Positions 1-11,879 of a DNA stretch of 64,000 bases are shown piece by piece; position 1 is the first letter of the stretch; every line of letters starts with the position of its first letter. Made by a program: the position numbers and the translations under genes. Source of the stretch: Massospora cicadina (Eukaryota > Entomophthoromycota > Entomophthoromycetes > Entomophthorales > Entomophthoraceae); NCBI GenBank assembly GCA_022478985.1, contig JAKSZP010009564.1, forward strand, positions 28,328 through 92,327. Reading direction: 5' to 3'. Under the pieces are notes generated by a model that was not told the origin of the DNA, did no database searches, and saw only the letters and a list, made by a program, of their open reading frames with translations.

Positions 1-38
1 GTTTTTGTGAATGAATTCAATACTATGGTATGGATTGT

Positions 39-293
39 TCATAATGCTATTGCTACTATTAATGCCTGTAAAGATGAATGAATTGGTGATTCCATGTTGA
101 AAGCAAACATGTTCCGAGCTAACCTGAAAGGTTGTCCATTGCCTTGACGGAATAAGCGCATGACTTCTTTCCAGATAGCTACTGATGTTGAACATTGTTC
201 TAGGCGGGGTACTAAGCTTCTATATTGGCCACATAATGTGCATGAAGAGTGAACTGCGCTTGACCGTTCTGCCGTGTGATATACTCTCTGCAT
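39..293 (-). pseudogene. LINE ORF2 C-terminal fragment (CCHC region and following domain)
   Basis: An 84-residue minus-strand frame aligns with the ORF2 C-terminus of the LINE at 48845-49438. Both have a C-x2-C followed by a distal Cys (CTLCGQ here, CAVCGG there), then a W-(K/Q)-EV stretch, then FAxxxESPI and a hydrophobic segment ending in ALIVAIAL or SLIIPIAM. Known LINEs of the L1/Tad group carry such a zinc-binding region after the reverse transcriptase, where it is thought to bind nucleic acid. The expected second histidine is not clear here. The frame is only the tail of ORF2; upstream parts are in other frames because of indels. Confidence 0.75.
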
Positions 294-1299
294 GCATCTC
301 CATATATGTGCCCATATCCTGGGTTGTAGTAATGGGTGGTGTATGTAACTTTAAGCCATTCTTTGGGTCTCCAGGCTGTACGGTATATCCATTAAATCCA
401 GGTAATCAATAATGGTTATGGTGCTAGGGTTTTGCTTTATTGTATTGTCTGTAACTACTTGGTCATTAACTTCTCATCTGTGAGTTAACCTTAGACGACC
501 TTGGTGACTGGTCTGGCCGCTTATTTGGATCTTCCACTCTTCTCTTCTAATGGCTATAAGTATTTGTTTGAAGTGTACAGAAGTGCCATGCGGTCCTGTA
601 ACAATTTGGTAAGATGCCAAATACTTAATTTAAGGAGTTTAGATGATATGGATTTCTTTATTGGAGCACTCGTGCAAAGTTAGATCTTGCTGCTGTAGCC
701 AAATGTATGTCTGAAAGGTCTGGGCTATTCACTTGAGCTATCCAGGATCCTAGTATATGGGTCGCTTGCCCTACATAATTAGCTAGCACCATACCTCCAT
801 CCCTCCTAGGGCCAAATAAAATTTCAAGGCGAACAAGGGCTTTATGGTCAGACCAAAGTCATCCCTGTATTGAGGCATATAGTGTGTTAAAAAAGGACGG
901 TGAAAGAGCAATTGTATGAGCTGTAAACCATATAATTGATAGTATCACGTAATTGGCTATTGCAACTCATCCATTTAAACCTGTATGATGACCATGCAAG
1001 GAGGCAATGCGTTTTGTTATCTTATATAGGAGTTGATTTTCCATCATGGCATTAGCGTACCCCCTGTCTCTAACCATACCCCCAAGTGACGGAAAGGTCC
1101 AGCTGCCATATTGGTAGTGAATGGAAGTTCCAGTGGAGTAATTGCTGACCTTTTACTCCTATGTCTGGTGAGGAGTCTTGATGTTGTGTTGGCCTGTTGA
1201 CTCAGGGTAGATGGCGTCCAATGGGTCTAATATTTCCCCAGGAGTATAATCTCCGTTTTCTCAGCATTTAGTGATAAGTTGCTGATGGATGAGTAATAT

Positions 1300-2100
1300 T
1301 GCATCATTTTCTCAGATATGCGACCATCCTTGTTGCTGGATATTCTCATCACACAGTCGTTAGCAAAAGCCATCATTTTGACTGATGACTAGCCATAAAC
1401 ATTGATTCCATTGATGAAGGCATTTTTATTCCTGATCAGGGGTTCAAGACTAAAATTATATAATAGAGGGCTTAGAGGGTCCCCTTGTTTGAATCCCTTC
1501 TGTGTAAAAACTGGGTTAGTTAAAAAACCTGCTCCACGAACAGCCATGGTGGCTGACTTAGTAAACAGCATCAACCAGGTTATAAACCTATTTTAGAATC
1601 TGAATTTTTGGAGAAAGTCCCTAAGGTAAGTCCAATTCACCCCGTCATATTCCTTATATTGATCTAAAAAACAAGTGCTCCAGAGGTTTTAGATTGGCAG
1701 ACATTTGCAACTGTGTAAATATTGTCTCATATGGATCTTCTTTGGGCAATTCCATATTGTGATGGGGATATCACCTCAATTGAAATTTACCCTAATTGTT
1801 TGGCCATAAATTTTTTTGTGAAATGGTTAGTGTCAGTATTAGTTAAGGAGATTGGGCGCCAATTGGATAGATTTAACTTATCTTCCTTTTTGAATAGAGT
1901 GACTGTGTATACTTCTTTACCTCCAGGTAGAAGGCATGTTTCCTTAATGCACTTATTCAGGGAAGCTAAATTAATATCAGAAATGTTAATAATTTTTTAT
2001 AAATTCATAGGGAAGCCCATCAGGTTCAGGGCATTTCCCTCATGGTGCAACGTGCACTGCTTCCCATAATTCTTCACGCGTTATTAAGTTAATTAAGTTA
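1300..2100 (-). pseudogene. LINE reverse transcriptase, inactive remnant
   Basis: Minus-strand translation gives motif B as KGFKQGDPLSPLLYNFSLEP (about 1430-1540), nearly the same as GLKQRDPLSPLLYNFS in the second LINE copy. The motif A equivalent (ALVFLDQ, about 1640-1700) is frameshifted and reads DQYKEYD instead of DQEKAYD. The catalytic motif C reads AFANDC at about 1350-1371, where the other copy has AFMDDC, so the first catalytic aspartate has become asparagine. The upstream part (1722-2069) has further frameshifts. The enzyme would have copied LINE RNA at the nicked target; this copy cannot encode a working one. Confidence 0.8.
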
Positions 2101-2558
2101 TTAGTTTGAGCCATCGTGCTAATTTGTGCATTGTCAAATTTTTTCTAGTTTGAATGGATCAGATTTATATAAATTTGTATAAAATCTGTGTACTTTGGTC
2201 ACACCTTCCTTGGGTATTTCCGCTATGGATTTGTCCAGTTGTCAGACCTGTGTACAGGCTACCATGTTCTTTTGGGCGTAAAATCACCAGAAAAAATAAC
2301 TAGAGCATGTTTCTCCATCCTTTAGGTTTTTTGCTCTGTATTTAACATCATCATGGTTTTGTGTTTGCGTAACAAGGTGTTTAGCTGTGCAGAAACCTCT
2401 ACTCATTTGCATCCTCATTCAGGGCTGTATTCTGTGTGCAAGACATTAATTTATAGGTGATCAGTTTCAGCCAAAGTGCGTTTAATGATGGCAGAAGCTG
2501 GTTTTTTTATTGATGCTGCGTGTTTAACTTGTTGTATTGCTGATTTTTTTGAAAATTC

Positions 2559-3413
2559 TCAGGTGATCAGTGGATCTGAGCAAGAAATTTGTTTAAAAAC
2601 CCTTGTTGAAGATATTTCCTCCACCCAGGAGTGAAACTCTGACTCAGCTAAATTTTCTGGGAATATTCTGCACCATCTGGGTGCTTGGATAATTGGTTTT
2701 GCTGGTGTGAAGGACACCAAAACTAGCCAATGGTCAGAGAATTCAATTTTTGTAGTTTTAATTTTATAAATTTGGTGTTGAGAAATTAGAGCATGAGTAT
2801 TAGGTCTATTTGTGACATAGAAGTAAGTAACAGTTTTGCACATATGGGTGTGTCATGTTCTGTAGGGGAGGTGACCGTTTAGGTAGAGAATCAAATAGGC
2901 CCAGGGTGGCCTTTAACATGCGAATTTATAAATGCCCTTGTGGTATCTTCGTTGTGTGCGGCCATTTGTTGTTGTCTGGGTTATTCCAGAAGTTCATGTC
3001 TCCCATAAAAAAGTGTTTGCTGGAAGATGGTGGTGTTTCAAAACTGATAGAAACTCTTGATGCTCCGTTGCACCATTCAGTGTGTACACACCTGCTATTT
3101 TGTGCACCTCTTCATACCATGAGAAGGTTATGGCTAGTATGCGGCCATCCAAAAATGAATTTATATTAATGAGTTTTTAAAAATTTTGATTATCACATAA
3201 TATCACCCATAGTGTTGTGACCAAAATGATATTGTTGGAAGGAGCATGTTTTCACATGCCTCCTCCTTTCCTTGTGGACAGTGGGTTTCCTGCACCGCCA
3301 GGATATCCACATGTAGGTTTCTCAGGAGGCTCAACTTCTTGGCCTAAGACCTTAAAAGCCTTGAGTCCCACTATCTTCAGCGTCCCTATCTCTACTGAGA
3401 CGCCCAGTGCGCT
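2559..3413 (-). pseudogene. LINE apurinic-type endonuclease domain, degenerate
   Basis: The 3' end of the domain is readable at 2559-2843: FSDHWLVLV matches INFSDHWLV of the intact copy, the SDH motif of exonuclease-endonuclease-phosphatase nucleases. The residues after it (APRWCRIFPENLAE) match LPWRKLHPENIKL. The N-terminal side (to about 3413) aligns at nucleotide level with 52140-52290. Motifs between them are scrambled by indels. In the family this domain nicks the target to prime reverse transcription. An in-frame TGA at 3416-3414 separates it from the ORF1 side and is also present in the second copy. Confidence 0.7.
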
Positions 3414-3547
3414 TCAGGAGCGGTTAGCAGGGCCCCAGGCCCTACTCCCTCTCCATCTTTGCTCATCTTTGCATCCTTACTGTGACTATATTTTGATGAG
3501 TAGAATTGGGGTATACTCTGCCCCTTTCACTACTTCAGTTTTAGTTA

Positions 3548-4671
3548 TGTAAAAATTTATAGGTCTCGATTATTATCAGCCAATAACACCTATAAATTTA
3601 TTACTTTCATAGGTTTGGTTTTTGTGCAATTTGTCTGCATTGTATAGTTGTCAATATAATCAATTGATAATATCATGATGACTATTATCCGTAGTTGAAT
3701 AGAAGTACTAGATCTCAGCCCAACACTTGGCCAATATTTCCACCTAAAATACTTGTAAAGTCTCAAAAATAGGGAAATGTTCCCTTGTACCATCTAACCT
3801 GATCTTCTCAGATTCCCGTTGATGGTTCCTCTGGTTTGACACACAGTCAGCAGCAATCCCCGATTGTTTATCCTTCTTCTCTAGATCCCCACTCAGATCT
3901 TTACTCCTTTCCTTAAAGAGTCCCCCAATTATTGCACACAGCAAAAATATCCCTGAGAAAGAATATAACAAATGGATCCTGATAGAGTTTACTACACTGG
4001 TATATTTACTATAAACTTTATATACTGTTTTTATTATAATTGAATTCTAGGGAATTTATAGTGGGGGGTCAGCCGTCTAACCCTCAGTTGACACCTCTTT
4101 GATGAAACAGCAGCCGTTGCCATTGAATCACCCATCCTCGTCTCAGCAGCAATGGTCTTCCCCATCCTGGATAGGATTCTGTCATTGGACATCCTTTAGA
4201 CCTAAAAAAGAAAGAGTTAAAAAATGTCCCTAACATTTTCCTCTCAATTCAAGTGAACCAACCATATTTGGCAAGCGACCTGCTTAGGTAATGGGACTTG
4301 TTACCCACAAAGGCAGGTCATGAACCAACTGATCAATTTGCCAGTTGCAGGCAGCATCATTCGCCTCACAACTAAATACTTACATTCCCAATCAGTTGGT
4401 GATGAAACCTGAATGATCCCAATTGGTACATCTGATAGTTAATTACTATCAGATGCCCCTATTTCGTTGGCAACTCTGCATGATGCGATCTTAAGCATTC
4501 GCCTGGATCAATCAGTGAAGGATCTGACTAAGCAAATAACCTAAAATCTTCTGAGCATAGTTACCCCAAAATCAGGGTCAACCAATTTCCAATTCACCTC
4601 TAATCAGGGAATTATCACCTAGTGATTCCTGGTAATCTAGCAGGCTGGGAATATGGGCAAAAATCCCAACA
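3548..4671 (-). mobile_element. Solo LTR, 1.1-kb family, copy 1
   Basis: A 1124-bp block that interrupts the LINE between endonuclease and ORF1. Read on the minus strand it begins TGTTGGGATTTTT and ends TTTTTACA, that is TG...CA, and it aligns along its length with 24165-25253 (+) and 45005-46108 (-). No gag or pol sequence adjoins it. Candidate 5-bp flanks are AGTTA and GTTCA, an imperfect duplication. A 75-residue minus-strand frame inside it (3744-3971) is not conserved as protein in the other copies, so I treat it as chance. Confidence 0.75.
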
Positions 4672-4889
4672 GTTCACTTATTACCTTTTTTGCTACCAAT
4701 CTATCATATTATTGCACATGTGTGTTCTTATTGGACACAGTTTTTCTGACGCATTCAATTGTTGATTTCCAATCCTGTTTGGGTTGTAATTCGTAACGTT
4801 GGGGGATGTGCTGAGTCTCTGTGCTGCTGAATTTGCATCCAAATTCGGTTCAGCTAAATCCTGTTTGTTTTGATAAATTGCTTGGTTTT

Positions 4890-5930
4890 ATGTGGAATTT
4901 GATTGGCTCATTGCTGCTAGTTCTTCCATGTCTTTCCAATCTGTTCAGGCGAGATGGATGATTCCACTGATGACTTTGCCTTGGCTATGGCAAACTTGTG
5001 AGCCTGTTTGGCCATTTTCTGCTCCTTCAGGGAAATTGGGTCAATAATTTTATATTGTCCAAATTCCCCCAGTTGAATGCTTGTGTGGTATTAGTAATTT
5101 TGGCATAATCTGAGTCATATTCCCCATTACTTTATCACAGAATTCCATTTCTCTAATGCCTTCTTTTATGGGACAAGCATGAATCTTGTTCCCAAAGGCT
5201 TACAGTGGTTGCATATGGGTGGCGCACTCTCCACTGTTGCAAGAATTAATTGGGATTTTTTCCCATCAATTATGATAGAGGCGATGTGGGGGATTTTCAT
5301 GAGATCCTCTGCTACCTCCAGGTTCAGGGAAATTATTGTGATTGCCTTCCCTGTGCTAAGTGTCAGCATCAGCTGGAATCTTTGCACTCAAATTGTTCAA
5401 TTTATCCATAGGATTCTAATCCTTCTTGGAGATGTTGTTTGACTACTGTGCGCGCCAGTGTAGTCAGAAGGTAATCAAAAATTATAAAATTATCTTTAGA
5501 TTCTGTCCAACATGTGCATTTAGTCAATGCCAAACGTTGGCCATCATGAAAGTCAATCACTACTATGACCTTCACAGCTTTATTACTCCCTCAGCTGTCT
5601 CAAACCTAAGATCCACCCAACTATGGCGTATAGTATGGGTTGTCATGTACTTTGCTTGCAGGAATAATTTTAGTTGGTCTTTGCCAAACTTTTACCACAT
5701 TGCCAGTGTCTCTATGCCCAAAAACACATGACCCCATGTTCAACCAATGATAGCGGTTAAGAGTGGGTCACTTCCATATAGCTGCCGTATTTTACAAAAA
5801 ATAAATGAAATCCGCAGGGTGAACCACCTCAAGTTTTTTATTTTTCTTTGGTTCTTGTTTACTCCTGTGTGCTTGGTGCCTTTGGGCGGTGCAGATCCAG
5901 GTCTGCTACCCTTTACCAAGTTTGCCTAAT
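4890..5930 (-). pseudogene. LINE ORF1 remnant
   Basis: The minus-strand frame at 5166-5387 begins MQRFQLMLTLSTGKAITIIS and ends PPICNHCKPLGTRF. It aligns with LQRFRLMPNLCMGKAIAVIN and PPICNHCGSLGHKEHAC in ORF1 of the second LINE. ORF1 proteins of this type bind RNA and end in CCHC zinc knuckles. Here the two N-terminal cysteines remain but the histidine and last cysteine are lost. The N-terminal half is in shifted frames up to about 5930. Not translatable as it stands. Confidence 0.7.
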
Positions 5931-6025
5931 TCTATCCTTGTTTATTAAACATTCTCATCTCACCTGGTATTGATTATCAAATTGTTCTGTTTGAATCAAA
6001 TTGTTCACTAATAAGTGATATTAAT

Positions 6026-7562
6026 CAGAAAGTAAAGCTGGTAGAGGTTAATATAAAAATTTGCTAGATGCTATAGTATGAGCAGAATTTTAAACCTTAA
6101 AGAGGAATATAAATGCTAAGTGACACTTCCCAGAAATAATTATTTTTCTATGTTTCTATTTGGTCACTGCACTCTTTATATCCTAACCAACTTGTATTTA
6201 ACCGTTTGTACTGATTTTACTATTATTCCCACACTAGTAGGGAGGAATTTAAAAGCATTGTGGGGCCTTATAGGTGGTGTACAACAGAAACTCTAAATGA
6301 AGTTAATTTTCATTTTTCTTTAACCTCTAGGTTTTATATTCTACTCTTATTAATTCTTTCTGGGAGGTATAATATTTATGCATAAGATAAGTTAAAGCCT
6401 ATAACTTGTTTTTATTGAGCTTTGTCTGGGACGCATTTCACATTTTGAGAAGATTTACACAAAATTTGAGGTTCAAAAGTATTTTTTAGCTTAGATGTAA
6501 GTGTTTTAAATTAGTGATTTATAAATTGTAGCTTAATGTTAGTCTAAAAGGAATATAATGCTTACTTTTTTATAAAGATTTTACTAAAAGTCCATTATAG
6601 ATATCCTTTCAGGATTGTAACTCATTGTCTAGTATAAATCCCCTAAAAATGTTCATGAATATTTACTAAGCAAGTATCTAATAGATGGCCAAAAAGCTGG
6701 GCAGATCTTTTAAAATGATTAAACGATTATTATGTGTGGTGCTAAATATAACTACCTGAATAAAAGATGGATTATAATATTAACTTATTATCAACCTAGA
6801 TTCCACTTTTTTATGTTTAATAATCATTTAGAATGTATTAGTTATAAATGATGATGCTAATGATAAGCAAGAAATTTACTAAAACACTAATCAATAAATA
6901 GTCTTTATAATAAGATACTTAAATTTATTGAAGGTTAATATGACATAAGAAACTTATGCTATTATGCACTAAAACCTGGTCATGTAGTATTAGAAATCAA
7001 ATAAGTGGCCAAGATTTAACTTTATAAATTAGATGCATGTCATATGTATCATGCCCCTGCAGGTTATAAAGCTGTTTAAATTGATAACCAACTAGGTCTT
7101 TATATTGAATATGTTATATAAAAGAGAGGGTTTTTACCTCAAATATTTTTTCATACTATTTATAGAGATATTGATTTTAATACATATGACTAGCAAAAAT
7201 ACTCAGAGTCTGAATTTCAAAGTTAAGCCAAAGATAATGCAGCATTTTATAACTAGATAGTTATATTAGACATATTATAGGTTAAAAATATTAGAGTTCA
7301 CTAAAACTAAAAGGAAATAAAAAATGAAGAATACTAAACAGCTTACATTAATTTTTACAAGTCTTAACCCTTCCATATGCATAGTTCATTAGCTAAAATT
7401 ATATAAGAAGAGCATAATTATCATTAGGAATATGTTAAATCTTACTTAAAAATTCCTGTAGGTTTAGTAGATATATTAAAGTAATTATATATAGTCTCTG
7501 CCTATACTTTGTGGCTCAACTTCTACATAATATTCCTTGGCGCTTTAGATTTTTGTCTTCCA
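6026..7562. other. AT-rich stretch with no recognised gene
   Basis: About 1.5 kb of AT-rich sequence between the LINE 5' end and the 5' LTR of element B. No reading frame above about 60 codons resembles a protein I know. The last 60 bases (7500-7562) could be a decayed piece of the integrase of element F, whose continuation appears at 21268, but the match is too weak to rely on. Confidence 0.5.
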
Positions 7563-8307
7563 TGTCAGACATTTTCCCTCTCAGCTTTAAAAGAAGAATG
7601 TTTTACATCAAAATCAGCTGAAAAGGGAAAATGTTGGCCAATTACAAGTTTGCAATGATCCTAAGAATATAATTGATATTATAACAATTTTATCAACCAA
7701 AAGACCCTGTTGATTCTTGGTAGAACCCCTACTAATTGGGAAAACATGATTTCAATTAATACAAGGGCAAAATACACCAAATTGAGCAGTTAGATTTCTC
7801 TGACTACGCGGCAGATCTTGAGGTGTTCATCAGATTGTACTCCCCAGCCACAACCAGGTCCCTTCAAGCACCTATGCAGGGCCCACCCCCTTTTATAGGT
7901 GTGGTGGGGTCCCCCAAGGTGCAATAAATTTCGTGAATGGGGATTGGCTGAAGTTCGTCAAAGCATTATTCCACAGGTACATTTTGGCCAATAATCATTC
8001 CCCTTCCATCATTCAGCCAAAATGAAGTGAGTATTTTGAGTTTTTATATGCTGATTCTTCATATTTCCTAATTTGGACTACTCTAAGCTGTTCCAAACCT
8101 ATCCTCAAATTTCCCCCAACCCTTGATACAGTTTAAATACTGATCAATCAGATATTGATAGGGATCGTTTTCCTTTATTTTCCCTGTGCTGCTAATATAA
8201 CTTATAAAAACCAGTTTTAGTAGTGCTTCATTTTAATTTAAATAAATTTTTTGAGGAATCTAGCGGCATGAGGCACCAGCGAGCAAGAACACAGCTGGAT
8301 TCCTACA
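7563..8307 (+). repeat. Element B 5' LTR
   Basis: 745 bp, starting TGTCAGACATTTTCCCTCTC and ending GGATTCCTACA. It aligns with the 3' LTR at 20521-21267 and with both LTRs of B'. A primer-binding site follows directly. Confidence 0.88.
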
Positions 8308-8310
8308 AAA

Positions 8311-8328
8311 TGGTGCTCACTACAGGGT
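8311..8328 (+). other. Element B primer-binding site
   Basis: TGGTGCTCACTACAGGG lies three bases after the LTR end. Its 5' TGG would pair with the CCA end of a tRNA. Very similar strings follow the 5' LTRs of A, B' and C. I cannot name the tRNA. Confidence 0.75.
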
Positions 8329-8399
8329 CACCTATAAACCACAAAATCCATCAAAACGGAGGCTTCAAACGTGAATATCTCTCACTTTTATCTTTTTCA

Positions 8400-9500
8400 C
8401 GTGGAATCACGTTTAGTTGCTCTGGAAAAGCAACTAACAAGAGCTCTATCCCATCGGACCATCTAGTACTAAAAAAAAAGAGCTCTATCCCATCTCAATG
8501 AACTTGAGCAGCGCCCAATAAAACCACGTTTTAAAGACAAGTACATCCCAAGCAACGGGAGCATTGCTTTTTTGTACGTTTAGAAAGCTGCCATGTATGA
8601 GGCAATGGACAAGCAAAAAGTTCAACATATCCTTCCTTGTTTAAGCCGCCTAGTGCAAGAGATGATAGTTCCTTACCTGGACCCTTCGCTCACTTGGAAG
8701 AGGTGAAGGAGGCTCTTTTGGCTAGATTTGGATCAAGTCAGAGTCTACACAGGGAAAAACAGGCCTTTATGCGCAATTTATGTATAAAGGTGAATCGCCC
8801 ATTGCTTTTGCTGAATGATTTTACCTCGCTGCACAAAGTTTATCCTCTAACATGCTCACTCTTGATGATGCTATCGCTGCCCTGTTAACTGGATTAGCTT
8901 CTCAGCCCTCTCTAGCCAAGCTTTTTATCTCAGTGAAACGCTACTTTAAAAACATCTGCGACATCAAAGAGGCTTTGTTGGATGTGGCCAAATTCCATTT
9001 ATGTGCCACAACAAATGAAGCTGAGGTAAAAACTTCAGCTCTAACTATTGAGGAGCTTCCGCATGTTGATCAGTTGGGAGTAAGCTCAACTGAGCCTATC
9101 CTCTCTGCAAAGCCTGTTTCTTCAGTGCAACCTAAAAGGAAATCACTCCTTCTTATGAATCAGAGACCTGTAAGGTAGTAAAAACCCTATGCCCGCCCAA
9201 GCTCACTAAAGCCGCTGTGCCTTCCCCTCCAGCTAAGCTGGTAAATGCGTGCTCTAAGGCAATTCAATCTCCTGTGGTCATCTCCCCTACCTCCATCGCG
9301 GCCTTGCCCTTGGTTGATAATACCCTTGAGGAAAATTATGAGGGGGTTATGATGACGTTGGTTGATATATTGAGAGCTCCTGCGGAAGTAGAGGTTACTG
9401 ATTATTTTAAATGCTGGAAAAGTAGATGAGTCCACCATATCTGAGGAAACGTACCTCAGTCAAATTCTAGGGTGTCCAAAAAGTTATTGACACTGCCAGC
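8400..9500 (+). pseudogene. Element B gag, degenerate
   Basis: Frames at 8637-8888, 8852-9178 and 9217-9429 together match the gag of B' (about 34380-33100, minus strand). Shared blocks include ESRLVALEKQL near the start, a YREK or LHREKQAFMR stretch, and MLTLDDAIAALLTGLASQPS beside MITLDDAIAALLTGLVSQ. Gag forms the particle that packages element RNA. No CCHC knuckle is visible. Frames shift several times, and a tiny A-tailed insertion with its duplication (8439-8494) disrupts the N-terminal coding part. The assignment to gag rests on position and on the sister copy. Confidence 0.75.
8456..8477 (+). mobile_element. Tiny A-tailed insertion, copy 1
   Basis: Insert GGACCATCTAGTACT plus about seven A lies between two copies of AAGAGCTCTATCCCATC (8439-8455 and 8478-8494). 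The same gag position in B' (about 34291-34340, minus strand) has one copy of the corresponding target and no insert, which gives a paralogous empty site. The A run and duplication length fit target-primed reverse transcription. Confidence 0.85.
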
Positions 9501-9599
9501 AATAGTAACCAATTTTTATCTGGCTTGATTCTACCTCTTCAGCAGGTCCATCCCATGAAAACCATTTTGAATAAATACCCTGCGACTTCTAAAAAGCTA

Positions 9600-10600
9600 A
9601 ACTCCACTTTCCAGCTCAAGGAGGTCTTAGCTTTGTCACCTAACTTTGGAGGAACGCTCACTAAGGTTGATGTGGCATTAAAAAAGTCCGAATACTGGCC
9701 ATCCTGGAAACTGGCTCCCCAGCTAACGTGATCTCCCTTAAGCTTATTAATAAGATAAAGATAGCGCCCGCCTTGGAGCACACGCAAGAATTTGGAATCA
9801 CTGGCCCAAATAATATCCGTGCCATTGGGCATATTCTTCCCTTCCCATTTGAATTGAGAAACCAATCTTATCAGCCCCAGCAGTGGCTCTGGATAACAGC
9901 ACATATGATATGCTTATAGGCACTCAATTTATGATTGAGTATGAGGGAATAATCAACATGAAGCAATGTTTCCTCTATAAAAAAACTATGAATTCCCATT
10001 AGTCTTAACAAATAAAGAACCCAGCAAGCATGAATACTCTTGCCTGGTCGAATATCCCTTCACAGCTATAACCTTGCCTTACTCCACTTCTGAATGAAAC
10101 ACAAAGAAACTTCCCAACTCAGTGGATGCTAGAGAAGGTATCCTTTTTTATGCTGCAGATGAGGTTTTGATTAAGCTTGGTGAACAGCGTGGGGTCAACA
10201 CAAAAATCACACTTCAAATTCACCACCACTGTTTGTTGCACCTTATGAGTATTGAGGGCGTTAGTCCCTTGGAGCTTGGGTATTGCCTGGCATCCTTGAC
10301 CCAGCTTACCAGAGGCCCATTACTTTGCTATTGGGGAACCTCACCTCAAAGGACATAGTTGTAAAAAACACCAGTAGATTAGCAGAGGCTTATTAGTCCC
10401 TGTGGAGTACTTTGAACAAATTCACTCCATTGACTCTATTATAGATATGGGCCTGCCAACGGATAGCCTGGTATGTACCTTACCCAACGTCGATATCTCG
10501 GATGATCTGACCCCAGATGAGCTGGAAAGTGCACACTCTCCTTGAATACTATAATGATATATTCTCTTAATCCAATAATGATTATGGTCACACGAAGGGC
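9600..10600 (+). pseudogene. Element B protease and protease-RT linker
   Basis: Around 9640-9760 the translation aligns with the B' protease segment containing ILDTGSPVNVIS. Here it reads ILETGSPANVIS in shifted frames, so the catalytic aspartate of the D-T-G motif has become glutamate. Downstream, TYDMLIGTQFMIEYEG (about 9898-9950) and ITLQIHHHCLLHLMSIEGV (10122-10358) match the B' linker ITLQIPHHCLLHLVSIEGV. The protease would have matured the Gag-Pol polyprotein. The block is broken by stops. Confidence 0.75.
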
Positions 10601-10619
10601 TGGTGCCACACATCAATGT

Positions 10620-11330
10620 GGTTGATGACCATCCTATTAGATTAAAACCTTACACAAATCAAAGGTAGAAGAACAGCAAATGAGGACGGAGCTTCAGCAG
10701 CTACTAGATAAAGGTTTCTAGTACCTTCACAAAGCCCCCTGGTCTTCCCCTCTTTTGCTAATAAAAAGAAAAATGGTGGTCATTGGATAGTCATGTATTA
10801 CCATAGGTTGAATAACCTCACGGAAGATGATAGCTATCCTCTCTCTTTGATTGATGACGCTCTGTCTCAACGCTCTGGCTCTAACTTCTTTTACGCCATG
10901 GATTTAGCTAGCAGCTATTGGCAAATGGATCTTTCTACTCAGGATCAGGATAAATGCGCCCTTATTTGTAGTGAAGGTATCTTCCAACCCACATGATTAC
11001 CTCAAGGATTTTTCAACGCACATGCATCCTTCCAGAGTGCAATGGATCATATTATGCAGGACCTGAAGTTAGGCTGTGTCATTGTCTACCCTGATGACAT
11101 TACATTATTCTCAAAAACTTTTAACAAACATCTTGATCATCTGATGGAGGTGTTTCAAAGGCTACTTAAGTCAAATATCAAGTTTAAGCCCTCAAAGTGT
11201 ACCTTTTCAAATAGAAATTGGATTTCCTTGTTCATTCCATTTCTCAAAAAGGAATTTAACCAATCCAAGATAAGGTTGAAGCAATCACAAAATTGCCTCC
11301 CCATAAAAATTTAAGGGATGTTCAGGTATT
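10620..11330 (+). pseudogene. Element B reverse transcriptase
   Basis: Recognisable Ty3/gypsy RT. YYHRLNNLTEDDSYPLSLID, then FYAMDLASSYWQMDLS (motif A with the first catalytic Asp), then IVYPDDITLFSKTFN (the YxDD box, with Pro in place of the usual Leu) at about 11080-11120, then LLKSNIKFKPSKCTF. The frame breaks near 10996, where a stop replaces R in QPTRLPQG, and again after 11220. The aspartates of motifs A and C are present, but the chain is interrupted. Closest in the window is the B' RT at 31674-32003. Confidence 0.88.
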
Positions 11331-11819
11331 ACTAGGGATGATGGGATACTACCATCAGTTCATCCCTAAATTTGCCAGCTTAGTGAGCCTCTTGTCCGCC
11401 TATTGACCAAGAACATTCCTTTCCAGTGGGGTGCAGAAAAGAAGGCCGCTTTTGAGAAGTTGAAACAATGGCTGCAACAACGCCCTATCCTACGGCACCC
11501 AGATTATAATAAACCCTTCATCATATACACTGACAACTCATACTATGCCGTTGGGACCATGTTTTCCCAATTGGATGAAAACGGTGTAGATCAACCTGTA
11601 TCCTATTTTAATAAGACACTGTTAAATGCGGAACGCAACTACAGTGTAACAGAGAAGGAGAGCCTTGCTGTTCTGTTAGCTGTAAAGCACCACCGCCCTT
11701 TCCTATATAGAACCACCTTCAATATGGTTACTGACCACGCATCTCTAAAAATGGTTACAGAATATGAAAGACCTTACTCGCTGGTTAGCTCAATGGGATC
11801 TAAAGCTCCAGCCTTATGA
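11331..11819 (+). pseudogene. Element B connection and RNase H
   Basis: The frame 11403-11819 reads IPFQWGAEKKAAFEKLKQWL, then PFIIYTDNSYYAVGTMFSQL, SYFNKTLLNAERNYSVTEKE and MVTDHASLKMV. These are the usual RNase H landmarks: TD at the first strand, E in the TEKE helix and D in TDH. RNase H removes the RNA template during replication. The preceding 11331-11402 holds the LGMMGYYHQFIPKF-type connection in another frame. This is one of the longest open frames of the element (138 codons). Confidence 0.88.
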
Positions 11820-11879
11820 CATGAAAATCAAACACTGAGCTGGGACCCATCATATGAATGTTGTGGGTTGACTCAGCTG

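Larger units (their letters stand above)
1..6025 (-). mobile_element. LINE copy 1 (L1/Tad-like), degenerate, 3' end beyond the window
   Basis: Minus-strand non-LTR retrotransposon. In order from the right: a 5' leader and ORF1 (about 5930-4890), endonuclease (about 3413-2560), reverse transcriptase (about 2100-1300) and the C-terminal cysteine/histidine region (293-39). The same order and the same peptide blocks occur in the better preserved copy at 48562-53793. The 5' end is placed near 6025 because the two copies share the leader segment around 5975-6000 and 53740-53755. The body is broken by many stops and frameshifts and is split by a solo LTR at 3548-4671. The 3' terminus lies before base 1. 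The limits are approximate. Confidence 0.85.

Noticed and set aside
3695..3725. A fifth trace of the tiny insert (ATCTAGTACT on the minus strand in solo LTR 1)
   Set aside because: Solo LTR 2 lacks about nine bases here, but there is no A run and no duplication of useful length. The ten-base match may be chance.
5942..7562. Host gene or promoter in the AT-rich gap
   Set aside because: No coding signal, no conserved block and no repeated motif beyond base composition.
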